A stretch of 64,000 nt of DNA from Manihot esculenta. Lineage: Eukaryota; Streptophyta; Magnoliopsida; Malpighiales; Euphorbiaceae. The position numbers and the translations under genes are program-made. The stretch is from positions 1,327,001-1,391,000 of the forward strand of contig NC_035164.2 in the NCBI RefSeq assembly GCF_001659605.2. Direction: 5' to 3'. The notes under the pieces are model-generated. The model ran no database searches, had not been told where the DNA came from, and saw only the letters and a program-made list of their open reading frames with translations. Within the stretch, counting starts at the first letter, position 1. Each line of letters opens with the position of its first letter. Shown here piece by piece: positions 35,005 to 50,000 of this stretch.

Positions 35005-38000
35005 TTGAGGCATTTGTCAAACAGGAGCCAGGTGACGGTCAAAACCCCTCTATTTGCCATGGACCAAATTGACAAATAAATTTTTTTTAACTGAAAAAGG
35101 CAAAAACCACCATAAAATAATCATCTGATAACTACCATGTTGGTACCAAACTTGTAGGAGAAGTCAAGAACAGCAACATCTCTGCTTGGGTGAAGATTCA
35201 AGACTTCAAGTGGACATTGTACCTATACAGCCAAAGAGGAAAGCATGAAAAGATAATGAATAAACAGAGGAAAACCAGATGAAAGACAACACCTATGTCA
35301 ACAATCAACAATCAAACTGCAAGCCTTAACACCTGTGCCCGTGGAGGAATAGTTTCAGGTACTAATGAAAGCTCCATTTTGAGATGGGCAGGAGGCAATA
35401 TGAGGGCTTGAACAGAATCAAGCGCAGAAGTATTTTTGTTTCCCAGGAAAAGAACAAGACGCCCATGATGTGCCTGCCACTCTGCTTTGATACCAATCTG
35501 CAAAAGATATGCAAAAATCCGAAAGAATTGCAAGGCCAATAACATGCAGCAAAAGGAGATCGCTTGGACGTAAAGAGAAGACGATTACTCACTACAAACT
35601 TCAGCAACCAATGAGAGAACATATGAGGAATATAATTAAATTTCATACCTGAATGCATGGATCCTCGTATAGGACTCCACTATCTTTCAAGCATAAAGCA
35701 TAAAATCTTTCATTGATATTTCCTATAGGCTGAAACCAAGGTAGAACATCATCAGCTATTTGAAGAAAGAATCTATAAATTGCCATGAAAGCAGTGTCAA
35801 GTCTTAAACAACAGAACTGAATTCTACTAATATTGTACTTAGCTGAGGAGTATTAAAAAAGCATGCGATATTCCTTTGAGTTTAACATCGTGGGGAAAAT
35901 TAATGAGAAATACATTATGTAATAAATCTTCAAACATTTAAAAGGGAAGTATGTTAAGAAGATGATAGCAAAGAGAGTGCATTCTTAAAGTCAAGTATAA
36001 TTTGGGGGTAGGAAGGGAAAAATTTTGAGAAAAATTACTAAAATGGAAGGATGTCAGGGAAGTGGAGGAAGTGCGCTAATATCTGGAGAAAAATCTCTAT
36101 TCCAATTAAAGGCAAATTAAAAGCTACAAAACCCAAATTAATTGATCATCAACAGTACAGCCCTTCAGCCCCCACCCTCCAAAACACAAACAAACACACG
36201 TGCGCATGTAAATTCTCCGCCACTAAAGGCATATATTTGTTAACACCTGAAAGATGAGAACCTTCCAGTTTCCACTCACAAATCAATCTAGTATTCTGTG
36301 TACCACACAAAATACCTGAACAGAATTTGTCTGTTCTCCAACTAGTACAATAGCTGCACCGTCAACTGCACTTGGCACACCTTCGACTTCAGAGACTGCT
36401 TTATGCTCAGGTTGAATGGCAGCTCCAGGAGGACCTTCAATAGCCAATGGTCCCAAAAGATCACCAAGAAGATCTGAGGGAGGTTGAGCATCTACCTTAG
36501 TCAAAGTTCCATTTGACTGGGTCAGTGCTTGGTCCACTGAATTATGTTCCTGTCAAGGGGAAAAAAAAGACCAAATATGACAAAGTGCTCGAATTATAAA
36601 TTCCAAGGACAAAAAACGAGGCATAACTAAAGCATCCACATAAAAGATAAGGACTAACTGCATTTCCACTTGTGCTGGGAACCTTGACAAGCGCAAGAGG
36701 GCCAACGGCTGGAACACTTGGTGGTAGCCCATTAGCAGGGCGTAGGTCAGTCACAACTAAAGCATTGGAAGTTTGTTGCTGGGCCCGCACCTTAATAGCA
36801 CTTTGCTCTGCAGTATCAATTTCAGCATCTTCAGCTTTTTTAATCAATGCAGACTGCATTCAAAAAGAAGGGACCAGTGTTAGTGACAAATGAGAGCGAC
36901 TGAATTCTTTAATCAAAATCATTTACAGACTTGTGACTGCAGAGAGGTGAGTTTCATCATAACTAATGTTGTCACCAAAGATACCTGACGCTCTGGAAAT
37001 TTAGGCATTTCAGCCAATATGTCCATTAGAGCTGCACCTTTTGTACTTAATGCAAAATACTCTACTGCACGCTGTTGTATTTCAGCATCAATGCAACTCT
37101 CATATCTATAAGAATTCAAAACAGTGTCAGAATTCACAATCAAACCAAGAACAACCAGCCTGGAAGTAGAAGACAACAGAAGCAAAGTTTCTCACTTGTT
37201 AAATATTGCCCAGATTTGGTTTTGCAATTCTGGATCAGGAGGTTGAGTGTGCATTAAGATCTTAGCATATGTTGAAAGAAGAATTGGTATGGTAGATGTT
37301 CTGCAGACACATTCATCCCTCTAAGATACAACAGCTGAATGAAGCAAAATATTATATTAACAAGGATAGGGGCAATCATTTGGTGTCTTACGATACAGTA
37401 GGAAGCTTCTCATGTATTATGTTAAATATTTCCTTTGGACTACACCCAGGTCGCCTAGCCAGAAGGTGGCTGAACTCTCCAAGGAGATAAGCACTGACCT
37501 GTTGCATGCATGTTTTAAACAAGTTAGTCATCTATATTCATAGCCTTCCCCTGCAACCCCACCCCTTCATCTCTTTTTTCTCTCAGTATAATAACATACA
37601 AGTACTAGCATCAAATGTGTTTATATTCAGCTACGCACCTTAACCATTGTCTCGTGTATAGCAGGCTTGTCAAGATACTCTCTGGCTTTTGCTGCTGCAT
37701 AAGGCTGATAAAAAATTTTAATTCTCAGTTCAAAATTCTCTAGATGAACATGTTTATGATATAGAAATTTTGATTACCTGTAGATCTTCATTGTTTGTAA
37801 CAAACTGCACAACACGAAACCATACATCATCACTAACAAACTCTCCTGCCTTGTCAATCAACTGTAAGATCACATCCACATACCTGAATTAAAGATAAAT
37901 GAAGTCATATGCCCAGCATACATATTGTTCAAGCAATCATTTCAACACAAAATAATTGATTTTCTAATTTTGAGAAAGCAAGCTTATGCAGTTCAAGGTA

Positions 38001-41000
38001 ATGCCAGGAATACCAAGAAGAATTTACTCGATTACTGAATATGATTTAATCAACAAAAAACTTCTGAAATCTTCTTGTTTCTGAAGATTTTTCATGTATA
38101 GAGTAGCAGCCGACTTAGTAGTGGGATGTCAGTCTATAGACAGGATTATTTAGTTGTGGTCATTTTCTTTCATAAATTTTGTTGTCGCTTTATCTTCTTC
38201 TTTTGGAGCTCCTTAAAGAATAGTCTGATTGTACAGCTATTTTCGTGTGTTTATTAATATATCTTCTATCTGTTAATTAAGAAAAAGAATCTGGAGTGTT
38301 AAACTGGCATTCTAAACCACTTGAAGAGAATTCATGTTTTCATTAAGAAACTTTATGTTGCTATTTATACTTTCTAATATCTAGCACTAGAAAATTGTTC
38401 TTACCAAGACAAGTCTGGGGCAAACTTCTCTGCAAGAATAGCAGCTTTAAGAGACAATTCTTCTCGTATTGCAAAATCTGCTGTGCTTAGATACTGAAAT
38501 AAGATAAAATAGAAAATTTCAGTGCATTGTGATAAAATTCTAACACATCAATTAAAATCAAATTGTCAACTAAATTCATGTAGAACAACCAATACACATA
38601 ATCTGTTCACACCTGCAACAGTTCTTCCACTATGTCCTTTGCATTTGAAACATCACACATACCATAGAGTAAATCAAGAGCACGCCGACGAATGCTAAAA
38701 AGAAAACTTAAAGTCAGCATACATAATTTCTGAAAAAAAAAAATTTGACCAAAACACCAAAATGTAGTAGTGGGCAATTAAGAGTCCGTATTCAGTAGTT
38801 GTTATCTTTGCAAAATGTCACATATAATGTGCATATTCAGTAGTTGCAAAAGAACCAATAATGCCCAAAAGATTATATTGAATACACATCAGCACATGTC
38901 AAATAAATTTGCAGTTCCAAGTTCAAGACTGCAACACTTAAATTCAACCTGATATCAGGATCTTTCAGCGAGGTGGTGATCTGAGCCTGGTGTCTTTTAA
39001 TAATATCTTGCACATCTGCAACCATCAACATCCGAGTCATATTCTCCTGCAGTAAAGCAACAAAGCAATGTAATGCCTAATCATACTGCCATAAAACAGT
39101 AATAACATCTAGAAATGAGTTTAGATTACAAGTCATAAATTCCACTTCAGCAAGCATGTTGATTTGCTTCCACAAGACACAGAAGAAATAGTATAGGTAT
39201 AATGCTTCCACAGCTTACCAAACCAAGATATCGGATATTTGGTTCACGCACAGCAATAAATTTTCCAAGAAGAGCAACACATTGAGACATCATCTCCTTT
39301 TCAGCATCGAGATGCATGACCTGCAATAGAAAAATTGAACACCAAGACCCCAAAATGCTAAATAAGATATGGCTTTATTTTCAATGGATTAAGCTTCTAC
39401 TTTTTGAATGGAAGAAAGGGCAGGAGTGAAATAAACACATTTTCCATCCACAGTATAGCAGAGATAAAAAAAATTTAAGACAGGCGAAGATATCACTTAA
39501 AATAAAAACCAATAATGATTTAAAAGGACAACCATGAACCAGTGTGAAGGTGTCCATGCTTCTTTTAGAAAAAAAAAAGCATTTTGTGCCTTAAAAAATG
39601 CAAGAGAAAGAGAGAGAAAGAGATCCAAATATACATACATGTCCATCTATGTTGTTAATTAAAGATCAAGAATTGCACATTTATGTAGATATTTGCATTA
39701 AGAAACAGTTTAGTTTCATTTCCCTGTAGAAGAATTCTCCATTCACAATAAAAGGGAGGAAACCTACCAAGAAACTGTAGTACAAGATTTTATAATGTTT
39801 CAGAAACTTATCATTAATTTCAGCAAGTGCAGCTGATATACTGTTGTTCTACCAAAAGATATTTGGACACTGATCTCAATCAAAATAACATACTACAATA
39901 AAATAAAGAAGATTGTTCCATAAAACCTGTCACATACTAAAGAGCTTATCTGGAAATATACTTACAAGAGCAAGGGCTTCAAAGAGAACAGCATGTGCTG
40001 CATTGTTCTTATTTACATTTTTTACAACATCAGTTCCCATCAATATCCGCTGCAAGACCTGAAAGTTTAAACAGAAGTGTCATAAGAATCAGAAATCCTA
40101 GGAAAATATTAATATAAATTCATTGGGAAAAGATGAACCTCAAACAATGATCTTCTAGTATTAGGATCTTCAATACTTGGAAAATACTGAAGAGCCCTCA
40201 TTGTTTTAACCTGTGCATCCAAAGATAATCTTCTAAAGCATGAACCATGTGACAATGAATTACTATTGAAAAGAGTCAGTAAAGCTGAACTTTTCCACCT
40301 AAAAGAAAAAGGATTATGACTCTATTGTATTTTATAAGCAACAAATACCATATGAACCTTATTTTACCCAAAATTACAAAGAAAAAAGGGATGAAAGAAT
40401 TTATACCTGAAGCCAAGGAGACGGGATTCCATAATAAGTGTATTCTTGTGGGATATCTTGATTCCTAGCAAGTCGCTCCAATAACCTGACACACTTTGGT
40501 AGACAACTCCAGTATGCTTCATGGTTATTTGATACTAAAGCAACAAGAAGGCTCGTAGAAGCTGTCAACACACCAAGATCACGTTCATCTAACAGTTGAG
40601 CCATCCGATCTGCCCTGAAACATTTGGCAGAAGATACAGTTCAAAATAGTTCATGCTTAAAGGTAAATTTCGAAAACAGTCTACCTCATACTGTTCAAAG
40701 CATACCAGCCATCTATGTTGACAACATCAGGGTTTTTCCTATACAAGCGCAGCAGACATAATGCAGCTTTTTTCCTCACAAGAGGTCTGTAGCTACTAGA
40801 AATCTGAAAGCAGAATAGGAAAAAAAAAAGGGAGAAAATGGCATTCAAATATATGATTTGTAATGCAGGCCAGTTAAGTTTAGAAACTATTGTTATCTCT
40901 TACAATCAACTTTTGAACATCTGCTGCTAAAGATTCAGCAAATTCTCTCCCACCAATATTCCCAACCTACAAAGATAAATTCAAAACCTTAGCATGTAAA

Positions 41001-44000
41001 ATAGGATGTCAAAGTAGCATTTCAAAGAAATAAGGGTCAAAAAAAAAAACCAACTAGTCTTTAAAACATTTACCTTGTGCTATAGCAGAAATAATATGAA
41101 ACATTCTATATACATCCAATTACAAAGGGAAAAAATTAACAGATAAGGGAAATAAAAATAAAAACAATTGCACATGTGACTATGTTTCTTTCTAACAATG
41201 AATAGCATTTTAACAAGCAACAACACAAAGATGTTATAGTCAAAATGCATCACTAATGTCGAAGCATTTAACCACTTCTGTTGCACTGACAACTCAGTTG
41301 AGCTTAACATTTCTTTCAAAACAAAAATTTTAAAAGCAACCAGGAGTCTGGAAAAAAAATGGTCGCATTACACTGCTTTTAATCATTGAAGAGAAACTAT
41401 ACTCTATAATATGGGCATGTCCATATTAAGAAGTTTTAAGAAATAAAAAATGGACACAGAACTCCTATTAAGCACGTGAAGAACTAAAATTTTGTAAAAA
41501 CAAACCCTAGAAACAGAATTCCAGAACCTCAGAGTTGGGAATTCTGGGATCCGGAAGAAATCAAAGGAAGAAGAAGAGATAGAAGAATTGGAAGAAGGAA
41601 GATTTAGAGAGAAAAATAAGAATTGGAGATGTTGACTTATTTGCTAATCCTAACTGATTCTAGGGATATGATTTGATTTGATTTGATTTGATTTGATTAG
41701 GATCCTTAATTATCTCTGTAATTATTATTTGATTATTTGCTTCCTGTTTAGATATAATTCTTTGTGTATAAATAGTCATATAAACCAATTGTCAAGATTA
41801 AGAGTGAAATACAAGAATTCTCTAAATTTTCCCAAAAATCTTCATAGTATCAAAGCCTCCCCATCTGATGTTGGGCCTCCCATAAATATGTCACGCACCA
41901 GTAAAATTCTGAGAGTGAGCGGATGTGTTGAATTCCACATTGGTTGTGGAAAGGGGTAATGTGCCCCTTATATGAGTGATAGGCAATCCTCCCTCTTGAG
42001 CTAGCTTTTGGGGTGAGTTAGGCCTGACCCAAATTTAACATGCTCACGCGCCGGGAAAGGGAGGCGCGTGAGCCTCACGTGCGGGCTTTTTCGGCGTCGG
42101 AGCTGGGCGATCGGCCGGCAACAGTCCTGGTGCCGGTGGTGAGAGGAGGAAAGGCTCCTAGATGGGTTAGTACCAAAAAAGGTAGATCTAGGGTTTTGAA
42201 ACCCTAAAGAGGAAAAAATTAAATTTGAACCCTAAAATTAGGAAAAGGCTTTTCTAAAGGCTTTCTCAATTATTTTCCTTCTCTAATCAAAGATAGTGTC
42301 AGAATTGTTGATGTCTCTTTTACTCCCATATCCGGAACAGGTTCTGTTATTTGCACATCCAACATTAAATTATCATTTGTCTTTCATGTTCCCCACTTTC
42401 CTGTCAACCTTTTATCTGTCAGTGCTATTACCAATGCCCTTAATTGTAAACTTGAATTCTTTCCTGATCATTGTGTTATTCAGGATCTTCGCAAAGGAAA
42501 GAGGATTGGCAATGGTAGGCTGCATGATGGCTTATGTATGTTGGAGGGTGATCCAGGTTTTTCGATATCTCAAGCCTGTTTTGGAGAAAATAAGGATGTC
42601 AATCAGGAAATAATACAGTGGCACAAACGGTTAGGGCATCCATCATTTTTTGCCTTAGAAAAACTTTATCCTAATTTGTTTGCTAGAACTCAGTTTGATT
42701 CTCTATTTTGTGATGCTTGTGAGTATGCTAAACACACTAGAACATCCTCTCCTTTGAGTCATAATAAAAGTCAAATTCCTTTTGCGACTATTCATTCTGA
42801 TGTTTGGGGGCCTACTCAAACTGTCTCCTTGTCTGGTAATCGATGGTTTGTCACCTTTATTGATTGTTGCACTCGAATGACTTGGGTCTATTTGATTAAA
42901 ACTAAAAGTGATGTCTTTTCTTGTTTTCAATCCTTTCATAAGAAGGTTTGTACTCAATTTGATACTAAGGTGAAAATTTTGAGAACTAACAATGGAAGAG
43001 AATACATGGATAGTAGCTTTTCTGCTTATTTGGAGGGTAATGGAACAGTACACCAGACTAGTTGTCCTTATACTAGTGCTCAAAATGGCGTTGCCGAGAG
43101 GAAAAATAGGCATCTATTGGAGGTAGCTCGATCTCTTATGTTCACCATGAATCTACCCAAAGCATATTGGGGAGATGCAATTCTTGCATCTGCTTATCTT
43201 ATCAATAGAATGCCTCTCAAGACCCTTGACTTTATGAGTCCTTTGGCGGTTCTACAAAGGAAGAATTCATACGTTGTTCCACCAAAAGTATTTGGGTGTG
43301 TTTGCTTTGTCCATACTAGGACGGCAGGAAAACTAGATCCCAAGGCCCTTAAATGTGTGTTTGTTGGGTATTCTCCAACACAGAAGGGATACAAGTGTTA
43401 TCATCCTCCCTCTAGAAAATACTTAGTATGGATGTTACCTTCCGAGAAACTGAATCCTACTTCAGTACCACCCACTCACCTCTTCAGGGGGAGAATAATG
43501 AGCAAGAAGAGGTGATCCCGAATTATGTGATTCCGAATGATATGGTTCAACTAGAAAGTTTGAGTTCTAGTAGACAGGGGGAGATGTCCAATCAAGGAAA
43601 GAGAATTGATCGTTTGGACAAGGCAGATTTGAGAAGGTATTCGAGGAGAGACAAGGCAGAAGAAGCCATTATGCAGTCTACTCAGAGTCAAGAATCTTCT
43701 CCTGGTGAGTTACCCAGTCATGAATCTTCTTCTGGTGAGTTACCCTGTCACAGGCCCTGGTTTGTAAACGGGTAAGGGGTCTTTGGTCAGGTTGGTGGGA
43801 GGAAGAAGAAGGGTTTTTATCCTTTTTTCTACCTATTTTGTAGACTTGAGAGAGAATCTACAATCTTTTGAGTTAAGTACTCAAAAACTGGGTTAAATTT
43901 TTCCTCCTTTATTCAAAAAATGTCTGCTGTTTAAATACAGCAACAGAAACAAACATCTCCTATTAAGGAGGGATTATCAACTATCTTGAGGATTATCCTC

Positions 44001-47000
44001 CTATTTCTACTCAACAAAATAAATAAAGAATAAAAATATTAACAAGAAAATAATAACAGCAGCAGCACAAATTAGTTGCCGGACTTGTTCTTTACTCTCC
44101 ATTTGACTGAATCTTCTTAGGTCCATGGGTGAACCGTTTGTAGTGCTTAAGGCTAGTAACATTACTCCCTCCGCTGACATTGCGATTGTCCTCAATCTGG
44201 AAATCGTTGAGACAAATCAGCTTTAGTTTCCCAAGAAGCATCTGCTGGTGAAGAATGCTGCCAATGAATTAAAACTTCAGATTTCCCAGCTCTGGTTCGA
44301 TGACCCAAAACTGCTTGAGGCTGAGGCATTGCGGACACAGGTTCAATGAGAGGAAGGGAAGGACGATCAGTAGAGAACCCTGCAATATAAGCTTTTAAGG
44401 CAGACACATGAAATACAGGGTGGATTCGAGCATCTGTTGGTAAATCCAACTTGTAAGCCATGGTTCCTACGCGCTGAATGATTTTAAAAGGGCCATAATA
44501 TTTCGGCAAAAGCTTCTGATGACGCCTATTGGCCATTGAAACCTGTCTATAGGGCTGTAGGCGAAGTAGGACCATATCCCCAACCTGAAATTCCAGTGGA
44601 CGGTGCTTTTTATCATAAATTGCCTACATTTTAGCTTGTGCCCGAAGTAGGTGCTGCCGAATAGAACCCAAAACTTCATCTCTGGTTTGGAGAGCTTGGT
44701 CAACTGCATCAATCATTGAACTTCCAGGAGCATAAGATAGTAAACGGGGCGGCTGTCTACCAAAAACCACCTCAAAGGGAGTGGCATGAAGTGATGTGTG
44801 GTAACTAGTATTGTAACAATATTGTGCCCAAGAAATCCAGTCCATCCATTTGGTTGGATGTGCACTAGTGAAGCATCGGAGATACATTTCAACCGTTCTA
44901 TTAACCACCTCGGACTGCCCATCCGTTTGTGGGTGATAAGCAGAACTAAAAGCAAGTTTAGTGCCACACAAACGAAACAATTCAGCCCAAAAAGAGCTAG
45001 TAAAAGTTACATCACGATCGCTAACCATGGACTCCGGAATCCCATGTATCTTGACAATATTATCAAAAAACAGACGGGTAACACTCACAGCAGTATAAGG
45101 ATGCGAAAGGGGCAAGAAATGAGCAAACTTAGAGAAGTGAACAAAATCACGCACATGGGTCTTCATCCCCTTCCAGTAAAAGTCTCTTGTAATTCGAAAC
45201 AAGGTCTTTTGATACCCCTCATGGCCCTGATTATGAATGGCAGAAATAATAGCTTGAATAGATGGAGAAGAGGAAGGCAAAAAAACCTTGTTTTTGAAGA
45301 GCAGTAACCCATCTTTTAGACACCAAGAATTTGCAGCAGAGTTGTGCTGGACAAGAGAGACCCGCTGCTGAATTTCTGAGGAAGTTTGATGTTCACGTCT
45401 GATTTCCTCAAAAATTCCAACTTGTGGCATTGAAATGGCCATAAGAGCAGTTGAATCTTCTTCTCGTCGCGATAAAGCATCGGCCACTGTATTCAAACGC
45501 CCAGACCTGTACTCAATTGTAAAAGAGAAACTCAAGAGTTTACTGAGCCATTTCTGTTGGATAGGAGATAATAGTTTTTATTCTAACAAAAATTTGAGAA
45601 TGTAATGGTCTGTGCGAATAAGGAAGACACGTCCCCATAGATAAGAATGCAAGTGTTTGACGGCTTTAACCAACCCAATTAATTCTTTCTCATAAGCTGG
45701 AAGGGAGCGGTGCCTGGCTGCCATCATTCGACTGAAATAGGCTACAGGTCTGCCATTTTGCAAGAGGACAGCCCCTATACTAGAATCTGAGGCATCACAC
45801 TCCACAATAAAGGGTTGAGCAAAATCTGGAAGAGCCAATACAGGGGTGGTAGTCATCAATTCCTTAAGCTTGTTGAAAGCTTGCACTGCTTCGTCTGTCC
45901 ACTGAAATGATTTATGTCGCAACATGTTTGTAAGAGGAGCTGCAATAAGTCCATAATTATGAACAAACTTGCGATAGTACCCTGTCAAACCCAAAAAACC
46001 ACGAAGTCCTCTAACTGTTTTAGGCTGTGGCCAACTGAGCATAGCCTGGATTTTTTATGGGTCTGCATGTACACCTTCAGAAGAAATCACATGCCCCAAG
46101 TATTCTATCTGTGATTGGGCAAAGGCACATTTGGATTTTTTTAAGAATAACTGCTGATTTTGCAGTACCTCAAAAACAATCCGAAGGTGATGGAGATGCT
46201 CAATCCATGTTCTGCTATAGACAAGGATATCGTCAAAAAAAACAAGAACAAACTTTCTTAGGTATGGCTGAAATACCTCGTTCATAAGTGCCTGGAAAGT
46301 GGATGGTGCATTCGTAAGGCCGAAAGGCATGACCAGGAATTCAAAGTGGCCATGGTGAGTGCGGAATGCTGTTTTCTTGATATCTTGCAGAAACATGCGA
46401 ACCTGATAATAGCCAGCAACTAGATCCAACTTTGTGAAATACCTTGCTCCTCCCAATTCTTCAAATAATTCATCTATTATAGGAATTGGGAACTTATCTT
46501 TAACTGTATGAGCATTCAATTCCCGGTAATCCACACAAAGTCGCCATGAACGTCTGCTTTGGGAACGAGGATTACAGGTGATGAAAAAGGGGATTGGCTA
46601 GGTCGAATAATTCCCTTCTTCAACATCTGAGCACACTGTCTCTCGATCTCATCTTTCTGGCCATGAGGGTACCTGTACGGCCGTACCACAACTGGTCTGG
46701 TGCCCGGTTCCAAAGGAATTCGGTGATCACAGAAGCGGCTTGGGGGAAGAGCTTTAGGTTCTTTGAAGATGCCGGAGAATTCGGTGAGAAGGTGTTGTAA
46801 TTGGGTTTCGACATCCGGGAAGGAAGAGACTGAATTTAGGCTTACGGGTTGTTTAATGGCGAGATTTTAGATTCCCTATAATTCGATATTGGTGCCTGAA
46901 ATAGAGAAAGCCATTCGCATAATAAAAAAATCCCAAAGAATGGGTCCCAGAGTTTTTAACCAGCTGACTCCCAGTACCACATCAATACCGCTTAAAGGAA

Positions 47001-50000
47001 GGACAAAAAGGTCTATTCCAAAAGGGTGGCCCCCCATCTATAACTCTGAATTGCGACAAACACCAGAACTGAATATCTGTTCGCCGTTTGCAACTCGAAC
47101 TCGAAGTCCGTCTTTCTTTTCAATCTTCGGATCCACCTGTTTAACAATATTGGCAGCCACGAAATTGTGAGTACTACCAGAATCTATGAGAACGAGAACA
47201 AATTTACCATTCCATTCAGCCATCACACGCATAGTTTGAGCATTGTGGGTTCCTGTAATTGCATTCAAAGAGATTTCTGGTGATTCTTCGCCGGTGTCCA
47301 TGTCACTTTCACCATCATCAAGTTCAATCTAAAATAATCTTTTGCATTGATGACCCCGAGAGAAGGGTTCATCACAGTTAAAGCAAAGATTTTTCTTTCG
47401 CCGTTCCTCCATCTCTGCTGGACTCAACCGCCGAATACTTCTGTTGCCCTTGGATTCTATAGGAGCCGTCACCGAATGATTAGAAAACCGCGATGGTAAT
47501 GGGGTTCTTTTCTCATATAACCATGACATGCTCATAGCAGTCGCCAGATCAGTTGGTTGATGTAATTCCACTTCCACTGCAATGTGGTCTTTCAAGCCAC
47601 TGATGTAAAGTTGTATCTTCTGGTCTTTTGTTAGTTTTCCTGCTCGGGGAACCAGAATCTCAAATTGTGTCTGATAATCTGCCACTGAACCCACCTGCTT
47701 CAATTTGGCTAACTCTCCCAGTTTATTACTGCGGACTGGTGGTCCAAATCGAAGGTTACACTGTTGTTTAAGCTCTTCCCAAGTGGGATTTGGGTTTTCG
47801 TCGAAAAGCTCATTCAGCCAATACTGAGCATTTCCCATTAGATGGTAAGAAGCTAAAGTAACCTTTTCCTCTTCCGGCGTGTTCTGGTGTTTGAAAAAAC
47901 GCTCACATCGTTGCAGCCAGGCTAAGGGATCCTCTTCGCCACTGAATTTGGGAAAATCCAGTTTACTGAATTTTGGAAGGATTGATCAGCCTTCGGATGT
48001 ACCTGAAATGCCTTTGTTTCTAGAAGGCCGAATTTGACTGCTGGCCTCAACATCTGGTCCAGAATTAGAGTTAGAAACATCACGGGCAATGGCTTCTAAT
48101 TTGGCGTTCATCTCATCTTGCCGGTTCTTGTTGTTTGCTTGTTCTTCCAAGAACATTGAAAGGATTCGATCCAGCTGTTGTTGAATGGTTTCACCCATTA
48201 CACCCAGCTCTGATACCAAGTTGTCACAGGCCCTGGTTTGTAAACGGGTAAGGGGTCTTTGGTCAGGTTGGTGGGAGGAAGAAGAAGGGTTTTTATCCTT
48301 TTTTCTACCTATTTTGTAGACTTGAGAGAGAATCTACAATCTTTTGAGTTAAGTACTCAAAAACTGGGTTAAATTTTTCCTCCTTTATTCAAAAAATGCC
48401 TGCTGTTTAAATAGAGCAACAGAAACAAACATCTCCTATTAAGGAGGGATTATCAACTATCTTGAGGATTATCCTCCTATTTCTACTCAACAAAATAAAT
48501 AAAGAATAAAAATATTAACAAGAAAATAATAACAGCAGCAGCACAAATTAGTTGCCGGACTTGTTCTTTACTCTCCATTTGACTGAATCTTCTTAGGTCC
48601 ATGGGTGAACCATTTGTAGTACTTAAGGCTAGTAACATACCCACAACTCTTGAATGTTTCAATGACTTAGATAAACCTATTGCACAAAGAAAAGGGGTCA
48701 GATCTTGTACTAAACACCCTATTTCTAACTTTGTTTCTTATGAATCTTTATCTCCTTCCTATAGAGCCTTTGCCTTATCTATTTCCTCTGTGTCTATTCC
48801 ACAGGATTGGAAGAAAGCTCTTGCAGATCCTAAATGGAAGAGAGCTCTTGCAGATTCTAAATGGAAGAAAGCAATGGTTGAAGAGATGAAAGCATTGGCT
48901 AAAAATGAGACTTGGGAGCTTGTCACTCTCCCACCTAAGAAGAAATTCGTTGGCTGTAAATTGGTGTTCACAGTGAAACACAAAGCTGATGGCACGATTG
49001 AACGGTTTAAGGCCAGATTGGTTGCTAAAGGATTCACCCAAACCTATGGAGTGGATTACCAAGAGCAGCCAACTTGGACCGGGACTTGCAACAGTTTGAT
49101 GTGAAGAATGCTTTCCTCCATGGAGATTTAGAGGAAGAAGTGTACATGGAAATTCCTCCTGGGTTCGCTGATGAGAAGACACAAGGAAAGGTGTGCAGAT
49201 TAAAAAAGGCTTTGTATGGACTAAAATAATCTCCTAGAACTTGTTTGACAGGTTTAGCAGAGCCATGATGTCCTTTGGTTACCAACAAAGCAATGTAGAT
49301 CACACTCTGTTTATCAAACATAACAAGGGTAAGATCACCCTTCTTATTGTTTATGTTGATGATATAGTGGTGACAGGCAATGACAAAGAGGAAATGACTC
49401 AACTAAAGAGGTTGTTAGCTTAGGAATTTGAAATCAAAGATCTAGGAAAACTGCAATATTTCCTAGGTATCGAGGTGGCTAGATCAGAAAAAGGAATTTT
49501 CATCTCCCAAAGAAAGTACATTCTGGATCTGTTGGAAGAAACTGTTATGATGGGGTGTAAACCAGCAGAATCTCCCATTCAAAGTAATCACAAGCTGGAC
49601 GCAGGAACTGATGAGTCCGTGGATATTGGAAGATACCAGAGATTGGTAGGAAGGTTGATTTATCTCTCACACACTCGACCGGATATAGTCTATGCTGTTA
49701 GCTTAATCAGCCAATTCATGCATGACCCTCGCGAGACTCATATGCAAGCTGTACTTCGCATCTTAAGATACCTAAAGTCTGTGCTAGGGAAAGGACTTCT
49801 TTACTCCAAACATGGTCACCTCCGAGTTGAAGCTTTTACAGATGCAGATTGGGCAGGATCTCTCGATGACAGGCGATCCACCTCTAGCTACTGCACAGTT
49901 GTGGGAGAGAACCTTGTCACCTGGAGGAGCAAAAAACAAAGTGTTGTTGCTCGGTCAAGTGCTGAAGCAGAATACAGAGCAATGGCCCAAAGTGTGTGTG

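Larger units (their letters stand above)
43746..48637 (-). mobile_element. Ty3/gypsy element nested in the copia element
   Basis: LTRs 43746-44161 and 48222-48637 are each 416 bp and differ at only about four positions that I noticed. A perfect 5-bp target duplication TACCC flanks them (43741-43745 and 48638-48642). The primer-binding site (minus strand tggtatcagagctg) is at 48205-48218, and the polypurine tract (minus strand) lies at 44162-44172. This is a recent insertion, younger than the copia it interrupts. Confidence 0.96.

Noticed and set aside
36283..37185. Plus-strand frames over the alpha-adaptin hinge exons
   Set aside because: Shadows of the minus-strand exons, with no family resemblance.
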